DNA from: Microbacteriaceae bacterium PS02332 | GTDB lineage: Bacteria > Actinomycetota > Actinomycetes > Actinomycetales > Microbacteriaceae | DNA: 48,474 nucleotides | NCBI GenBank assembly: GCA_029959645.1 | Contig: JASCOJ010000005.1 | Span: forward strand, 1 to 48,474 | Reading direction: 5' to 3' | Shown here: positions 41,683 to 48,474 of the stretch, piece by piece | How the letters are laid out: the number at the start of each line of letters is the position of its first letter | How positions within the stretch are numbered: position 1 is the first letter of the stretch | Translations under genes and position numbers: made by a program | The notes under the pieces: model-generated | The model's database searches: none | What the model was told of the DNA's origin: nothing | What the model saw: the letters and a program-made list of their open reading frames with translations, nothing else

Positions 41683-42558
41683 TCAGTGCGCGGAACCCCG
41701 GAGTCGTCTGACCCCGAGCACGATCCCCACGACGACCATGCCGAGCACGAGACCGGCCACGGCCGAGATCGCGGTGTCGACGATCCACGTGACCACGGGT
41801 CCGGCGGACTCGACGGCGTGCTCGACGTGGTGCAGCAGCTCGTACGGCCCCGCCCACAGCGTCTCGGCGAGGTTGGCGATGACGAGGTGCCCTCCGACCC
41901 AGAGCATCGCGACCGTGCCGACGACGCTGATCACGCGGAACACCGTCGGCATCGCGTTCACCAGCCCGGCACCGAAGCGCCGGGTCCGCGGCGTCGGGCT
42001 CTCCGTCATGTGCAGGCCGATGTCGTCGACCTTCACGAGGAGCGCGACGGCGCCGTACACGAGCAGGGTCATCGCGAGGCCGATCACCGCGAGGGCCCCG
42101 AGGCGCAACCAGAACCCGAGGTCGGGGTCGAGGCTCGCCAGCCCGATGAGCATGATCTCCGTGCTGAGGATGAGGTCCGTCCGGATCGCCCCGAACACGA
42201 GGCCCTTCTCGGCGACGGTCTCGGTGCCCTCGGCGCCGTGGTGCACGCCGAACCACTCGGTGACCTTCTCGGCCCCCTCGAAGCACAGGTAGGTCCCGCC
42301 GAGCACGAGGAGCCACGGCAGCACCCCCGGCGCGAACGCCGAGAGCAGCAACGCGAGCGGGATGATGATGACGAACTTGTTGAACAGGCTGCCGAGCGCG
42401 ATCCGCCCGACCACGGGGAGCTCCCGCGCCGGCGTGAGCCCCTGCACGTACTGCGGCGTCACGGCCGCGTCGTCGATGACGACGCCGGCGGTCTTCGCGC
42501 TCGCCTTGAGGGCGGCACTGAGGATGTCGTCGACGACGGCGAGCAGTCCGACTGACAT
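41683..42558 (-). CDS. DUF808 (YedI-like) membrane protein
   Basis: This 291-residue protein has several transmembrane helices and the characteristic DUF808 start (LLAVVDDILSAALKASAKTAGVVIDDAAVTPQYV is split by a helix here) plus GTYLCFEGAEKV and EKGLVFGAIRTDLILSTEIM. Family proteins are widespread in bacteria and have no assigned role. It is convergent with the transglycosylase gene, with 39 bp between. The 100 bp upstream of its start hold a GGGCCTCCCGG motif but no gene. Confidence 0.88.
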   Translation of the reverse strand: MSVGLLAVVDDILSAALKASAKTAGVVIDDAAVTPQYVQGLTPARELPVVGRIALGSLFNKFVIIIPLALLLSAFAPGVLPWLLVLGGTYLCFEGAEKVTEWFGVHHGAEGTETVAEKGLVFGAIRTDLILSTEIMLIGLASLDPDLGFWLRLGALAVIGLAMTLLVYGAVALLVKVDDIGLHMTESPTPRTRRFGAGLVNAMPTVFRVISVVGTVAMLWVGGHLVIANLAETLWAGPYELLHHVEHAVESAGPVVTWIVDTAISAVAGLVLGMVVVGIVLGVRRLRGSAH

Positions 42559-42658
42559 GCGATGGGCCTCCCGGCTGAGCTGTGGTCCGGGCGCGACCGC
42601 CCCGACCCTGTCCGACCGCTCAGACTACCGGCCCTCCCTGCGGCCGACCCGCGCGGGG

Positions 42659-43123
42659 TCAGTCCTCCGCGACCACCGGTCCGAGGGCGTCGAGGACCCG
42701 GTGCGAGACGGACCGCAGCACGTCCGCGTCGGTGCCCACGGGCCTCCAGAACAGCTGCTCGAGTGCCGCCGTGTGGGCGCGGATGCCGCGCAGCACCGCG
42801 CGCCGCCCGTCCGCGGTCATCTCGATCCAGCTGCCGCGCCCGTCGGTCGGGCAGTCGGCCCGCGCGACGAGGCCACGTGCGACCATCCGGGTGACCTGGT
42901 GGCTGACCCGCGACTTCTCCCACCCGATCCCGGCGGCCATGTCACGCACGCGGAGCCGGTGCTCCGGGTCGCGGTGCAGCCCGATGAGGATCTCGAACTC
43001 GGGGACGGAGATGCCGGCGCCCTCCTGCACGGCGTGGTCGAGCGCGCGGTCGAGCTGGCGCCAGACGTCGTGGAAGGCGTCCCACGTGGCCCAGTCGTGG
43101 CCGTCGTCGCCCTGCTCCACCAT
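42659..43123 (-). CDS. MarR family transcriptional regulator
   Basis: This 154-residue winged-helix regulator has the recognition region MAAGIGWEKSRVSHQVTRM and the wing DCPTDGRGSWIEMTADGR, exactly the MarR layout. It binds as a dimer to its own promoter and releases on binding small phenolic or other ligands. TACGCT ends 6 nt before the ATG. It is divergent from the PutA-like gene by 118 bp and may control it. Confidence 0.9.
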   Translation of the reverse strand: MVEQGDDGHDWATWDAFHDVWRQLDRALDHAVQEGAGISVPEFEILIGLHRDPEHRLRVRDMAAGIGWEKSRVSHQVTRMVARGLVARADCPTDGRGSWIEMTADGRRAVLRGIRAHTAALEQLFWRPVGTDADVLRSVSHRVLDALGPVVAED

Positions 43124-43129
43124 GGCGTC

Positions 43130-43135
43130 AGCGTA
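43130..43135 (-). promoter_or_regulatory. -10 hexamer TACGCT, leaderless start of the MarR gene
   Basis: On the minus strand TACGCT ends 6 nt before the ATG whose first base is 43123. Confidence 0.5.
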
Positions 43136-43228
43136 CCGACGCGCGGGCACACGCCGACGAGGATCATCCGTTCGGCTGACACCTGGCCGACGCCCGGCGC
43201 GCTCAGAGGTCGCGTGGCCGGCCCGGCA

Positions 43229-43234
43229 TACGAT
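43229..43234 (+). promoter_or_regulatory. -10 hexamer TACGAT, leaderless start of the PutA-like gene
   Basis: TACGAT ends 7 nt before the ATG at 43242. The GGAGG in between is only one base from the ATG, too close to act as a ribosome site. Confidence 0.5.
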
Positions 43235-43241
43235 CGGAGGC

Positions 43242-46200
43242 ATGCCGACCGCTCGCCTCCAGGACTGCGCCGACGACGCGGTCGCCCTCGTCCGCCGGTG
43301 GCTGGAGGCGTCGCGCGGGGTCAAGCCGGAGCCCGGTGCGGCCCGGTTGGCGTCCGCACTCCGCGATGCGCGCGGCCTCGACTTCACCCGCGGCTTCGTC
43401 GACAAGGTGATCCGGCCGGAGGACCCGAAGGTCGCCGCCCGGAACCTCGAGAAGGCCAGCCGCGACGTCCCGGACTTCCTCGCCTGGTACCTCCGCGGCG
43501 CGGTCACGCTCGGCGGCGGCTTCGCCACGATGGCGCCGTGGGCGGTCATCCCGTCGGCCCGGAAGGTCCTCCGCCGGATGACCGGGCACCTGGTCGTCGA
43601 CGCGACCCCCGGCCGCCTCGGGGCGGCCCTGGCCCGGACGGGAGGCCCGGGGACCCGTCTCGACGTCGACCTCCTCGGTCCCGCGGTGCTCGGCAACGCC
43701 GGCAGCGACCGTCGCCTGCGGGAGCTCGGCGAGCTGGTCGCGCGGGACGACGTCGCCGCGGTCTCCGTCGCGCTCGCCGCGGTCCTGCCGCCCTCCTCGC
43801 CGTGGGCCTTCGACACGGCCGTCGAGCAGGCGGTCGAGCGCCTCACGCCGCTGTTCCGCGTCGCCGCCGAGTCCGGGACGACCATCACCCTGCAGACCGG
43901 CGAGCACCGCGACCTCGACCTCACGATCGCCGTGTTCCGGGCACTGCTCGACCGCCCGGAGTTCGCCGGGGTGTCCGCCGGCATCACGCTGCCCGCGGCC
44001 CTGCCGGACAGCGCCGGGGCGCTCGACGACATCACCGCGTGGGCGACGGAACGACGGACCCGCGGCGGCAGCCCGGTCCGCGTCCGGCTCGTGAAGGGTG
44101 CGTACCTGGCGGTCGAGCGCGTCGACGCGCTCCTGCACGACCGGCCGCTCGCGACGTTCGGCAGCAAGCAGCAGACCGACGCCGCATACCTCCGACTGCT
44201 CGACACCGCGCTGACCCCGGGGCGCACCGACGCCGTCCGGATCGGGATCGGCGGGCACGACCTGTTCGACGTCGCGACGGCCTGGGTACTCGCCGAGCGG
44301 CGCGGAGTCACGGACGCGGTCGAGATAGAGATGCTGCTCGGCATGACCGCGACGACCGCGGACGCCGTCCGTGCCACGGTCGGCGGGATCGTGCTGCTCA
44401 CCCCGGTGGTGCACCCGGACGCGTTCGACGCCGCCATCCCGTACCTCGCCCGGCGGCTGCAGGACAGCGCGGGCCCGGACAGCGCCGCCGCCTCAGCCTT
44501 CGACCTCGTCCGCGACGAAGAGGTCTTCGCGCGTCGGCGCGACCGGTACACCGCGGCCGTCGCGGCGACCGAGCAGCCGGTGCCCGCCACGAACCGTACG
44601 CAGGACCGCACGGCGTCGCTCGGCGAGCCCGTCATCCACGACCTGCTCGCGAACACCGCCGACACCGACCCGTCCGTCGCCGTGAACCGCGCCTGGGCCG
44701 CCGCCGTGCTGCGCCGCGTGCCCCGCTCGTCGGTGGGCCTGCCGACCCTGCGGAGCGCCCGGGTCGCCAGCCGACAGCAGCTCGAGCGGACCATCGCCCG
44801 GACCGCGCAGGCCGGCGTCAACTGGGGGCGGCAGGAGCCCGAGGACCGCGCCGAGCTGCTCGACCTCGTCGCACACGGGCTGGAGTCCCGCCGCGCCGAC
44901 CTGATCGAGGCGATGGTCTCCGAGACGGGCATCACCCTCAGCGAGGCCGACGTCGAGGTGAGCGGCGCCGTCGACGCCGCCCGCCGGTACGCCGACCGCG
45001 CCCGGCACCTCGTGGACGTCGCCGGCGCTCGGTCCGTGCCGCCCCGGCTCACCGTCGTGGTGTCGTCGTGGAACGCGCCCGTCGCCACCCCGGCCGGCGG
45101 GGTGCTCGCCGCGCTCGCCGCGGGCAGCGGGGTCGTGCTCAAGCCCGCTCCGCAGGCAGGACGCTGCGGCGCGCTCCTCGCCGACGTCTTCTGGGACGCC
45201 GGCGTCCCGCGCTCCCTCTTCGCGCTCGTCGACCTCGACGAGGGCGAGTTCGGGCGGGACCTCGTCGCCCACCCCGCCGTCGACCGGGTCCTGCTCACCG
45301 GGTCCCCGGACACCGCACGGTCCTTCCGCTGGTGGCGCGCCGGGCTCCGGCTCACCGCGGACACGGGCGGGACGAACTCCGTCGTGGTGACGCCCTCCGC
45401 CGACCTCGACCAGGCCGTGCGCGCCGTCGTCGCCTCGGCCTTCGCCCGCGCGGGCCAGGGCAACGACTCGGTGTCGCTGCTCGTGCTCGTCGGGTCGGTC
45501 GCGGAGAGCGAGCGCTTCCGCGAGCAGCTCGTCGACGCCACCCGCTCCGTCCGTGCCGCGTGGCCGCACGACCCCGCCGCGCAGGTCGGGCCGCTCGTCG
45601 CCGCGCCCGCCGGGGTCCTGCGGTCGGCGCTGACCGCGCTCGAGCCGGGGGAGTCGTGGCTCGTCCAGCCCGCGGCGCTCGCCGCCTCCGGCCGCCTCTG
45701 GTCGCCCCGCCTCCGCGGCGGCGGCCGCCCGGGCCGCGCCCCCCACCCCCCCCGGCAGCCGGTCCCGGTGCTCAACGTCGTGCACGTCGAGACCCTCGAG
45801 GACGCGATCGCCGTGCAGAACGCGACCGACGGCGCCCTCGTCGCCGGCCTGTACTCGCTCGACGTCGACGAGGTCGCCCGCTGGTCGGACGCGGTCCGGG
45901 CGGGCAACCTCTTCGTCAACCGGCCGACCACCGGCGCCGTCGTCGGGCGCCAGCCGTTCGGCGGCTGGGGCAGCTCGGCGGTGGGCACCGGCACGAAGAC
46001 CGGCGGCCCGCTCTACGTGGCGACGCTCGGGCGCTGGCACCCGGTGCCGCGCACCGTGCACAAGAGCATCCAGCTCGACGGCCTCCCGTCGCGTGTCACC
46101 GCGGTCATCGAGGCCGCCCGCAGCGGCCTGTCCTTCGAGGAGTTCGACCAGGTCCGCGCGGGGGCGATGAGCGACGTACAGGCGCTCGCGACCGAGTTCG

Positions 46201-46793
46201 GGCGGTCGCGCGACACCGCGGACCTCGTCGTCGAGCGCAACGTGCTCCGGTACCGGCCGCAGTCGGTCGTCATCCGGCAGTCCGAGGACGCCTCCACCGG
46301 CGACGTCATCCGCGTGCTCGTCGCCGCGACGGCCGCACGGGCCCACGTGCTGCTGAGCACCGCGCGGGCGCTCCCCGGGCCCCTGACGCAGATGCTCGCC
46401 GGCGCCCGGGCACCGCTCGACGTCGTCGACCACCTCGTCGAGTCGGACGCCGAGTTCACCGACCGGGTCGCATCCGGCGCGGTCTTCCAGGACAACTGGT
46501 CGAAGCCCTCGGACCAGGGCCTCGACGCGATCGACCTCGTGCTGTCGCAGGGGTACGAGCGTCGACCGCACACGGCCTTCGGCGGCCCGGGGTCTCGGAT
46601 CCGGTTGCTCGGCGGCTCCGCCGTCGCGGTCGAGGAGGCCCTCGGCGCCGGCATCGACACCGCCATCCACGACGGCCCCGTGGTCGAGGCCGGGCTCATC
46701 GAGATGCTGCCGTTCCTCCGCGAGCAGACCGTGACGATCACCGCGCACCGGCACGGCGACGTCGACCCCGAGTTCGCGAAGCTCCGTGTCTGA
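43242..46793 (+). CDS. putA: PutA-like proline dehydrogenase with degenerate aldehyde dehydrogenase domain
   Basis: This 1183-residue fusion has a proline dehydrogenase barrel (about 60-430) and an aldehyde dehydrogenase fold (about 500-960), plus a C-terminal region. In the barrel, RLVKGAYL and EIEMLLGM are intact, but the RRxxE block reads RRLQD. In the dehydrogenase half, order and spacing of blocks follow P5C dehydrogenase, yet the catalytic cysteine is replaced (AGQKC-type motif reads AGQGN, N741), the general-base glutamate is aspartate (DTGG, D707, with the normal 34-residue spacing), and the EYFGPVL motif is replaced by RQPVPVL. It probably makes P5C from proline but may not oxidise it to glutamate. 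The stop overlaps the phosphatase start by 8 bp. Confidence 0.85.
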   Translation: MPTARLQDCADDAVALVRRWLEASRGVKPEPGAARLASALRDARGLDFTRGFVDKVIRPEDPKVAARNLEKASRDVPDFLAWYLRGAVTLGGGFATMAPWAVIPSARKVLRRMTGHLVVDATPGRLGAALARTGGPGTRLDVDLLGPAVLGNAGSDRRLRELGELVARDDVAAVSVALAAVLPPSSPWAFDTAVEQAVERLTPLFRVAAESGTTITLQTGEHRDLDLTIAVFRALLDRPEFAGVSAGITLPAALPDSAGALDDITAWATERRTRGGSPVRVRLVKGAYLAVERVDALLHDRPLATFGSKQQTDAAYLRLLDTALTPGRTDAVRIGIGGHDLFDVATAWVLAERRGVTDAVEIEMLLGMTATTADAVRATVGGIVLLTPVVHPDAFDAAIPYLARRLQDSAGPDSAAASAFDLVRDEEVFARRRDRYTAAVAATEQPVPATNRTQDRTASLGEPVIHDLLANTADTDPSVAVNRAWAAAVLRRVPRSSVGLPTLRSARVASRQQLERTIARTAQAGVNWGRQEPEDRAELLDLVAHGLESRRADLIEAMVSETGITLSEADVEVSGAVDAARRYADRARHLVDVAGARSVPPRLTVVVSSWNAPVATPAGGVLAALAAGSGVVLKPAPQAGRCGALLADVFWDAGVPRSLFALVDLDEGEFGRDLVAHPAVDRVLLTGSPDTARSFRWWRAGLRLTADTGGTNSVVVTPSADLDQAVRAVVASAFARAGQGNDSVSLLVLVGSVAESERFREQLVDATRSVRAAWPHDPAAQVGPLVAAPAGVLRSALTALEPGESWLVQPAALAASGRLWSPRLRGGGRPGRAPHPPRQPVPVLNVVHVETLEDAIAVQNATDGALVAGLYSLDVDEVARWSDAVRAGNLFVNRPTTGAVVGRQPFGGWGSSAVGTGTKTGGPLYVATLGRWHPVPRTVHKSIQLDGLPSRVTAVIEAARSGLSFEEFDQVRAGAMSDVQALATEFGRSRDTADLVVERNVLRYRPQSVVIRQSEDASTGDVIRVLVAATAARAHVLLSTARALPGPLTQMLAGARAPLDVVDHLVESDAEFTDRVASGAVFQDNWSKPSDQGLDAIDLVLSQGYERRPHTAFGGPGSRIRLLGGSAVAVEEALGAGIDTAIHDGPVVEAGLIEMLPFLREQTVTITAHRHGDVDPEFAKLRV

Positions 46794-47520
46794 CGCCGAG
46801 GACCGTCGGCTCGTCGCCGAGGGCCTGCACAACGCGCGCGACCTCGGTGGTCTGCCGCTGCGCGACGGCGGCACCACACCGACCGGTCGGGTCTTCCGCT
46901 CCGAGTCCGTCGACGTCCTCGGCGAGGCCGGGTGGCAGGCCCTGCACGAGGCCGGCATCCGCACCGTCGTCGACCTCCGGCAGGACTCCGAGCGCGCCCG
47001 TGACACCGGCACGCGCCCGGACTGGCTCACCACGGTGACGGTCGACCACGACGGGCTCGACGAGCACCCCGACTTCTGGGCGGACTACTGGGCGAACGGG
47101 CTCGTCGGGACGCCGCTGTACTACCTGCCGCACCTCGAGGCACTGCCCGAGCGCACCGGGGCCGCCCTGCACGCGATCGCCACCGCGCCGCCCAGCGGGG
47201 TGCTGTTCCACTGCGCCGGGGGCCGCGACCGGACCGGCATCATCTCCCTGGCGCTGCTGTCGATCGTCTGCGCCGATCCCGACGCGATCGTGGACGACTA
47301 CCTGGTCACCGTCGCGAACGCGCCGGCGCTCTTCGCCGGGATCGGTCGGGAGAACCCGGAGCCGAAGCTCGAGGCGCTGTGCGCGGAACACGGCACCACG
47401 ATCGCGGGCGCGTTCCGCGCCGCACTCGCCGGGTTCGACGTCGACGCCTTCACGGCGCGATCCGGACTCGACGACGCCGACCTGGAGGCCCTGCGGACGT
47501 TCCGCGCGTCGCCTGCGTGA
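46786..47520 (+). CDS. Tyrosine-protein phosphatase (dual-specificity-like)
   Basis: This 244-residue phosphatase has the P-loop HCAGGRDRTG with the cysteine nucleophile C143 and R149 in CX5R spacing, and a GLHNARDLGGLPL N-terminal motif typical of PTP proteins of the LPTP/Y_phosphatase3 type. It should remove phosphate from tyrosine or phosphoinositide-like substrates in the cytoplasm. The GTG start overlaps the PutA-like stop by 8 bp, so translation is coupled; a link to proline metabolism is not obvious. Confidence 0.92.
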   Translation: MSDAEDRRLVAEGLHNARDLGGLPLRDGGTTPTGRVFRSESVDVLGEAGWQALHEAGIRTVVDLRQDSERARDTGTRPDWLTTVTVDHDGLDEHPDFWADYWANGLVGTPLYYLPHLEALPERTGAALHAIATAPPSGVLFHCAGGRDRTGIISLALLSIVCADPDAIVDDYLVTVANAPALFAGIGRENPEPKLEALCAEHGTTIAGAFRAALAGFDVDAFTARSGLDDADLEALRTFRASPA

Positions 47521-47593
47521 GCCGGGCCTCCCGTCCGGGTGTCGTGCGCAGGACATGCTGACCGCGACCCGTGGGGTCGGGACGACGTCGGCG

Positions 47594-47599
47594 TAGCGT
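47594..47599 (+). promoter_or_regulatory. -10 hexamer TAGCGT, leaderless start of a small gene
   Basis: TAGCGT ends 7 nt before the ATG at 47607; no ribosome site lies between. Confidence 0.5.
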
Positions 47600-47606
47600 T
47601 CGGACC

Positions 47607-47819
47607 ATGACAGCAGCAGAGCGTGACAACGGCGTCCAGACCGAACCGGTCATGGACGGAGCCACCGAGGCGACGAACTCCGAGAAGCTCTCGGGCCTCG
47701 TCGAGCAGGTCGAGCAGGACCACGGCCACGAGGGCGCTGGCGTGATGGCGGACCACCTCCGCGACCGCATGGCCGAGACCGGCACCGAGCCCGAGGACCC
47801 GGCCACCGAGGTCGAGTAG
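47607..47819 (+). CDS. Small acidic hypothetical protein
   Basis: This 70-residue hydrophilic, acidic protein is rich in Glu, Ala and Thr with a short helical stretch (SEKLSGLVEQVEQDHGHE) and MADHLRDRMAETG. No signal peptide, membrane helix or cysteine. I do not recognise the family. Third-position GC and the leaderless hexamer support that it is real. Confidence 0.65.
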   Translation: MTAAERDNGVQTEPVMDGATEATNSEKLSGLVEQVEQDHGHEGAGVMADHLRDRMAETGTEPEDPATEVE

Positions 47820-47833
47820 CGCTCCTCCACAGG

Positions 47834-47877
47834 ACGACGATGCCCCGCGGACCGGTTGGCCAGCGGGGCATCGTCGT
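47834..47877. terminator. Bidirectional hairpin terminator
   Basis: Perfect 15-bp arms (47834-47848 and 47863-47877), with a 14-nt loop, lie between convergent genes. Confidence 0.75.
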
Positions 47878-47885
47878 GTCGGACG

Positions 47886-48474
47886 TCAGTCGACGACGTC
47901 CACCAGGGCGGTCTTCTCCTGCGTCGAGCCCGCACCCTCGGGCTGGAACACGAAGCGCAGCCCGTGGTGTCCCACTGCGAGCGGGACGTCGAGGTCCCAC
48001 GTGCCGTCCTTCGTGGTCGTCGTCCCGAGGTGCTCGCCGAGGCGGTACACCGCGACCGTGCCCGCCGGTGCGGTGCCGTTGAGGTGCACGAGTCCGTCGT
48101 GCCGGTCGTAGGAGGCCTGGCGGACGAGGCCGAAGGGCGTCGTCGGGGCCGAGGCCACGACGACCGGCTGCTGGATCGTGTTGCTCACCGGGCCACCGGC
48201 CGTCTGCCGGAGTTCGAAGCGCAGTGTGATGACGGGCTGGGTGCCGACGGGCACCGTCGCACTCCACCGCCCGTCCTGCACCGGCACGGTCGTGAGCGAT
48301 TCGCCGCGCCCGCTCGACACCGTCACCTCGCCGCGGGTCGCAGTGCCGGTGATCGTCAGCTCCCCGTCGACCGCCTCGACCGGTGTGGCGCGGGGGCCGG
48401 CGCCCGCGCCCCCCGGGGGGGGCGGCCGGGGTTGGCCCACGCCGGGCGCGCCCCCCGGGGCGGTGGCGGGGGCG
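47886..48474 (-). CDS. Ig-like surface protein, truncated at the right edge
   Basis: The C-terminal part of a protein runs off the window on the minus strand; the reading frame stays open to the last base, so no start is taken. The visible piece has a Gly/Pro/Ala linker (near the edge, in very GC-rich DNA with long C and G runs) and two beta-rich modules with phrases like LTITGTATRGEV and VHLNGTAPAGTV followed by D.W..DVPL. These match the Ig-like modules of the 3860-5272 protein. No sorting signal or membrane helix follows the last module. Probably exported; function unknown. Confidence 0.6.
   Translation of the reverse strand, partial: APATAPGGAPGVGQPRPPPPGGAGAGPRATPVEAVDGELTITGTATRGEVTVSSGRGESLTTVPVQDGRWSATVPVGTQPVITLRFELRQTAGGPVSNTIQQPVVVASAPTTPFGLVRQASYDRHDGLVHLNGTAPAGTVAVYRLGEHLGTTTTKDGTWDLDVPLAVGHHGLRFVFQPEGAGSTQEKTALVDVVD

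Noticed and set aside
45700-45770. C-rich stretch in the PutA-like gene as a pair of sequencing frameshifts
   Set aside because: Neither alternative frame restores the EYFGPVL motif, and the cysteine and glutamate losses lie outside this stretch. An error cannot be fully excluded.
48380-48474. Start codon near 48440 for the right-edge protein
   Set aside because: The frame stays open to the window edge and begins in a linker, so the true N-terminus is outside.

Overview
The window is high-GC (about 72%), densely packed DNA from an actinobacterium. Gene content, codon use (almost every third position is G or C) and the heme cluster point to Microbacteriaceae, most likely a Curtobacterium-like organism; the genus is an inference. 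Both ends run into very GC-rich low-complexity sequence and into open reading frames that leave the window, so this may be a whole draft contig.

Layout. 0-9.5 kb: a MATE exporter, a GAP-family membrane protein, a uracil/xanthine permease, a surface protein with a class E-type sortase signal (LAYTG), an M13 zinc peptidase coupled to a beta-lactamase-fold protein that has lost its active site, a DUF4232 lipoprotein and a small acidic repeat protein. 9.5-21.5 kb: a nearly complete heme pathway by the C5 and coproporphyrin route. hemA and a NUDIX gene lie on the minus strand; hemE, hemY, three small envelope genes, hemQ, hemH, hemC, hemD, hemB and hemL lie on the plus strand, most joined by 4-bp start/stop overlaps. 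21.5-31.2 kb: an L,D-transpeptidase divergent from a two-component system, an ABC ATPase, a GntR regulator, a quinone oxidoreductase-like protein, an inverted-repeat array, 6-phosphofructokinase, an AlkA-like glycosylase, and a secreted glycine-zipper peptide precursor with an overlapping small membrane gene. 31.2-38 kb: an epimerase-like protein, a GlsB-type membrane protein divergent from an orphan LuxR response regulator across three copies of one palindrome, and a minus-strand operon for four-carbon sugar acids (KdgT permease, DUF1537 kinase, PdxA2 dehydrogenase, DeoR regulator). 38-48.5 kb: MaoC protein, alpha/beta hydrolase plus FAD oxidase, lytic transglycosylase-like protein, DUF808 protein, MarR regulator divergent from a PutA-like protein whose aldehyde dehydrogenase half lacks its catalytic residues, a protein tyrosine phosphatase, and a truncated Ig-like surface protein.

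How the genes work together. HemA and HemL make 5-aminolevulinate from glutamyl-tRNA; HemB, HemC, HemD and HemE carry it to coproporphyrinogen III; HemY oxidises it, HemH inserts iron, and HemQ decarboxylates coproheme to heme b. The KdgT/kinase/PdxA2/DeoR set should import, phosphorylate and oxidatively decarboxylate a threonate- or erythronate-like acid. Ten genes have a TANNNT hexamer ending 6-7 nt before the start codon and generally no usable Shine-Dalgarno, which points to leaderless transcripts and helps fix their starts.

No rRNA, tRNA, CRISPR array, transposase or phage module was seen. The most unusual items are the bacteriocin-like precursor/membrane pair (30.4-31.2 kb), the triple CACCC-N4-GGGTG sites (32.7 kb), the degenerate PutA and beta-lactamase-fold proteins, the palindrome-bearing insertion in hemD, and the 152-bp-period repeat array near 28 kb.
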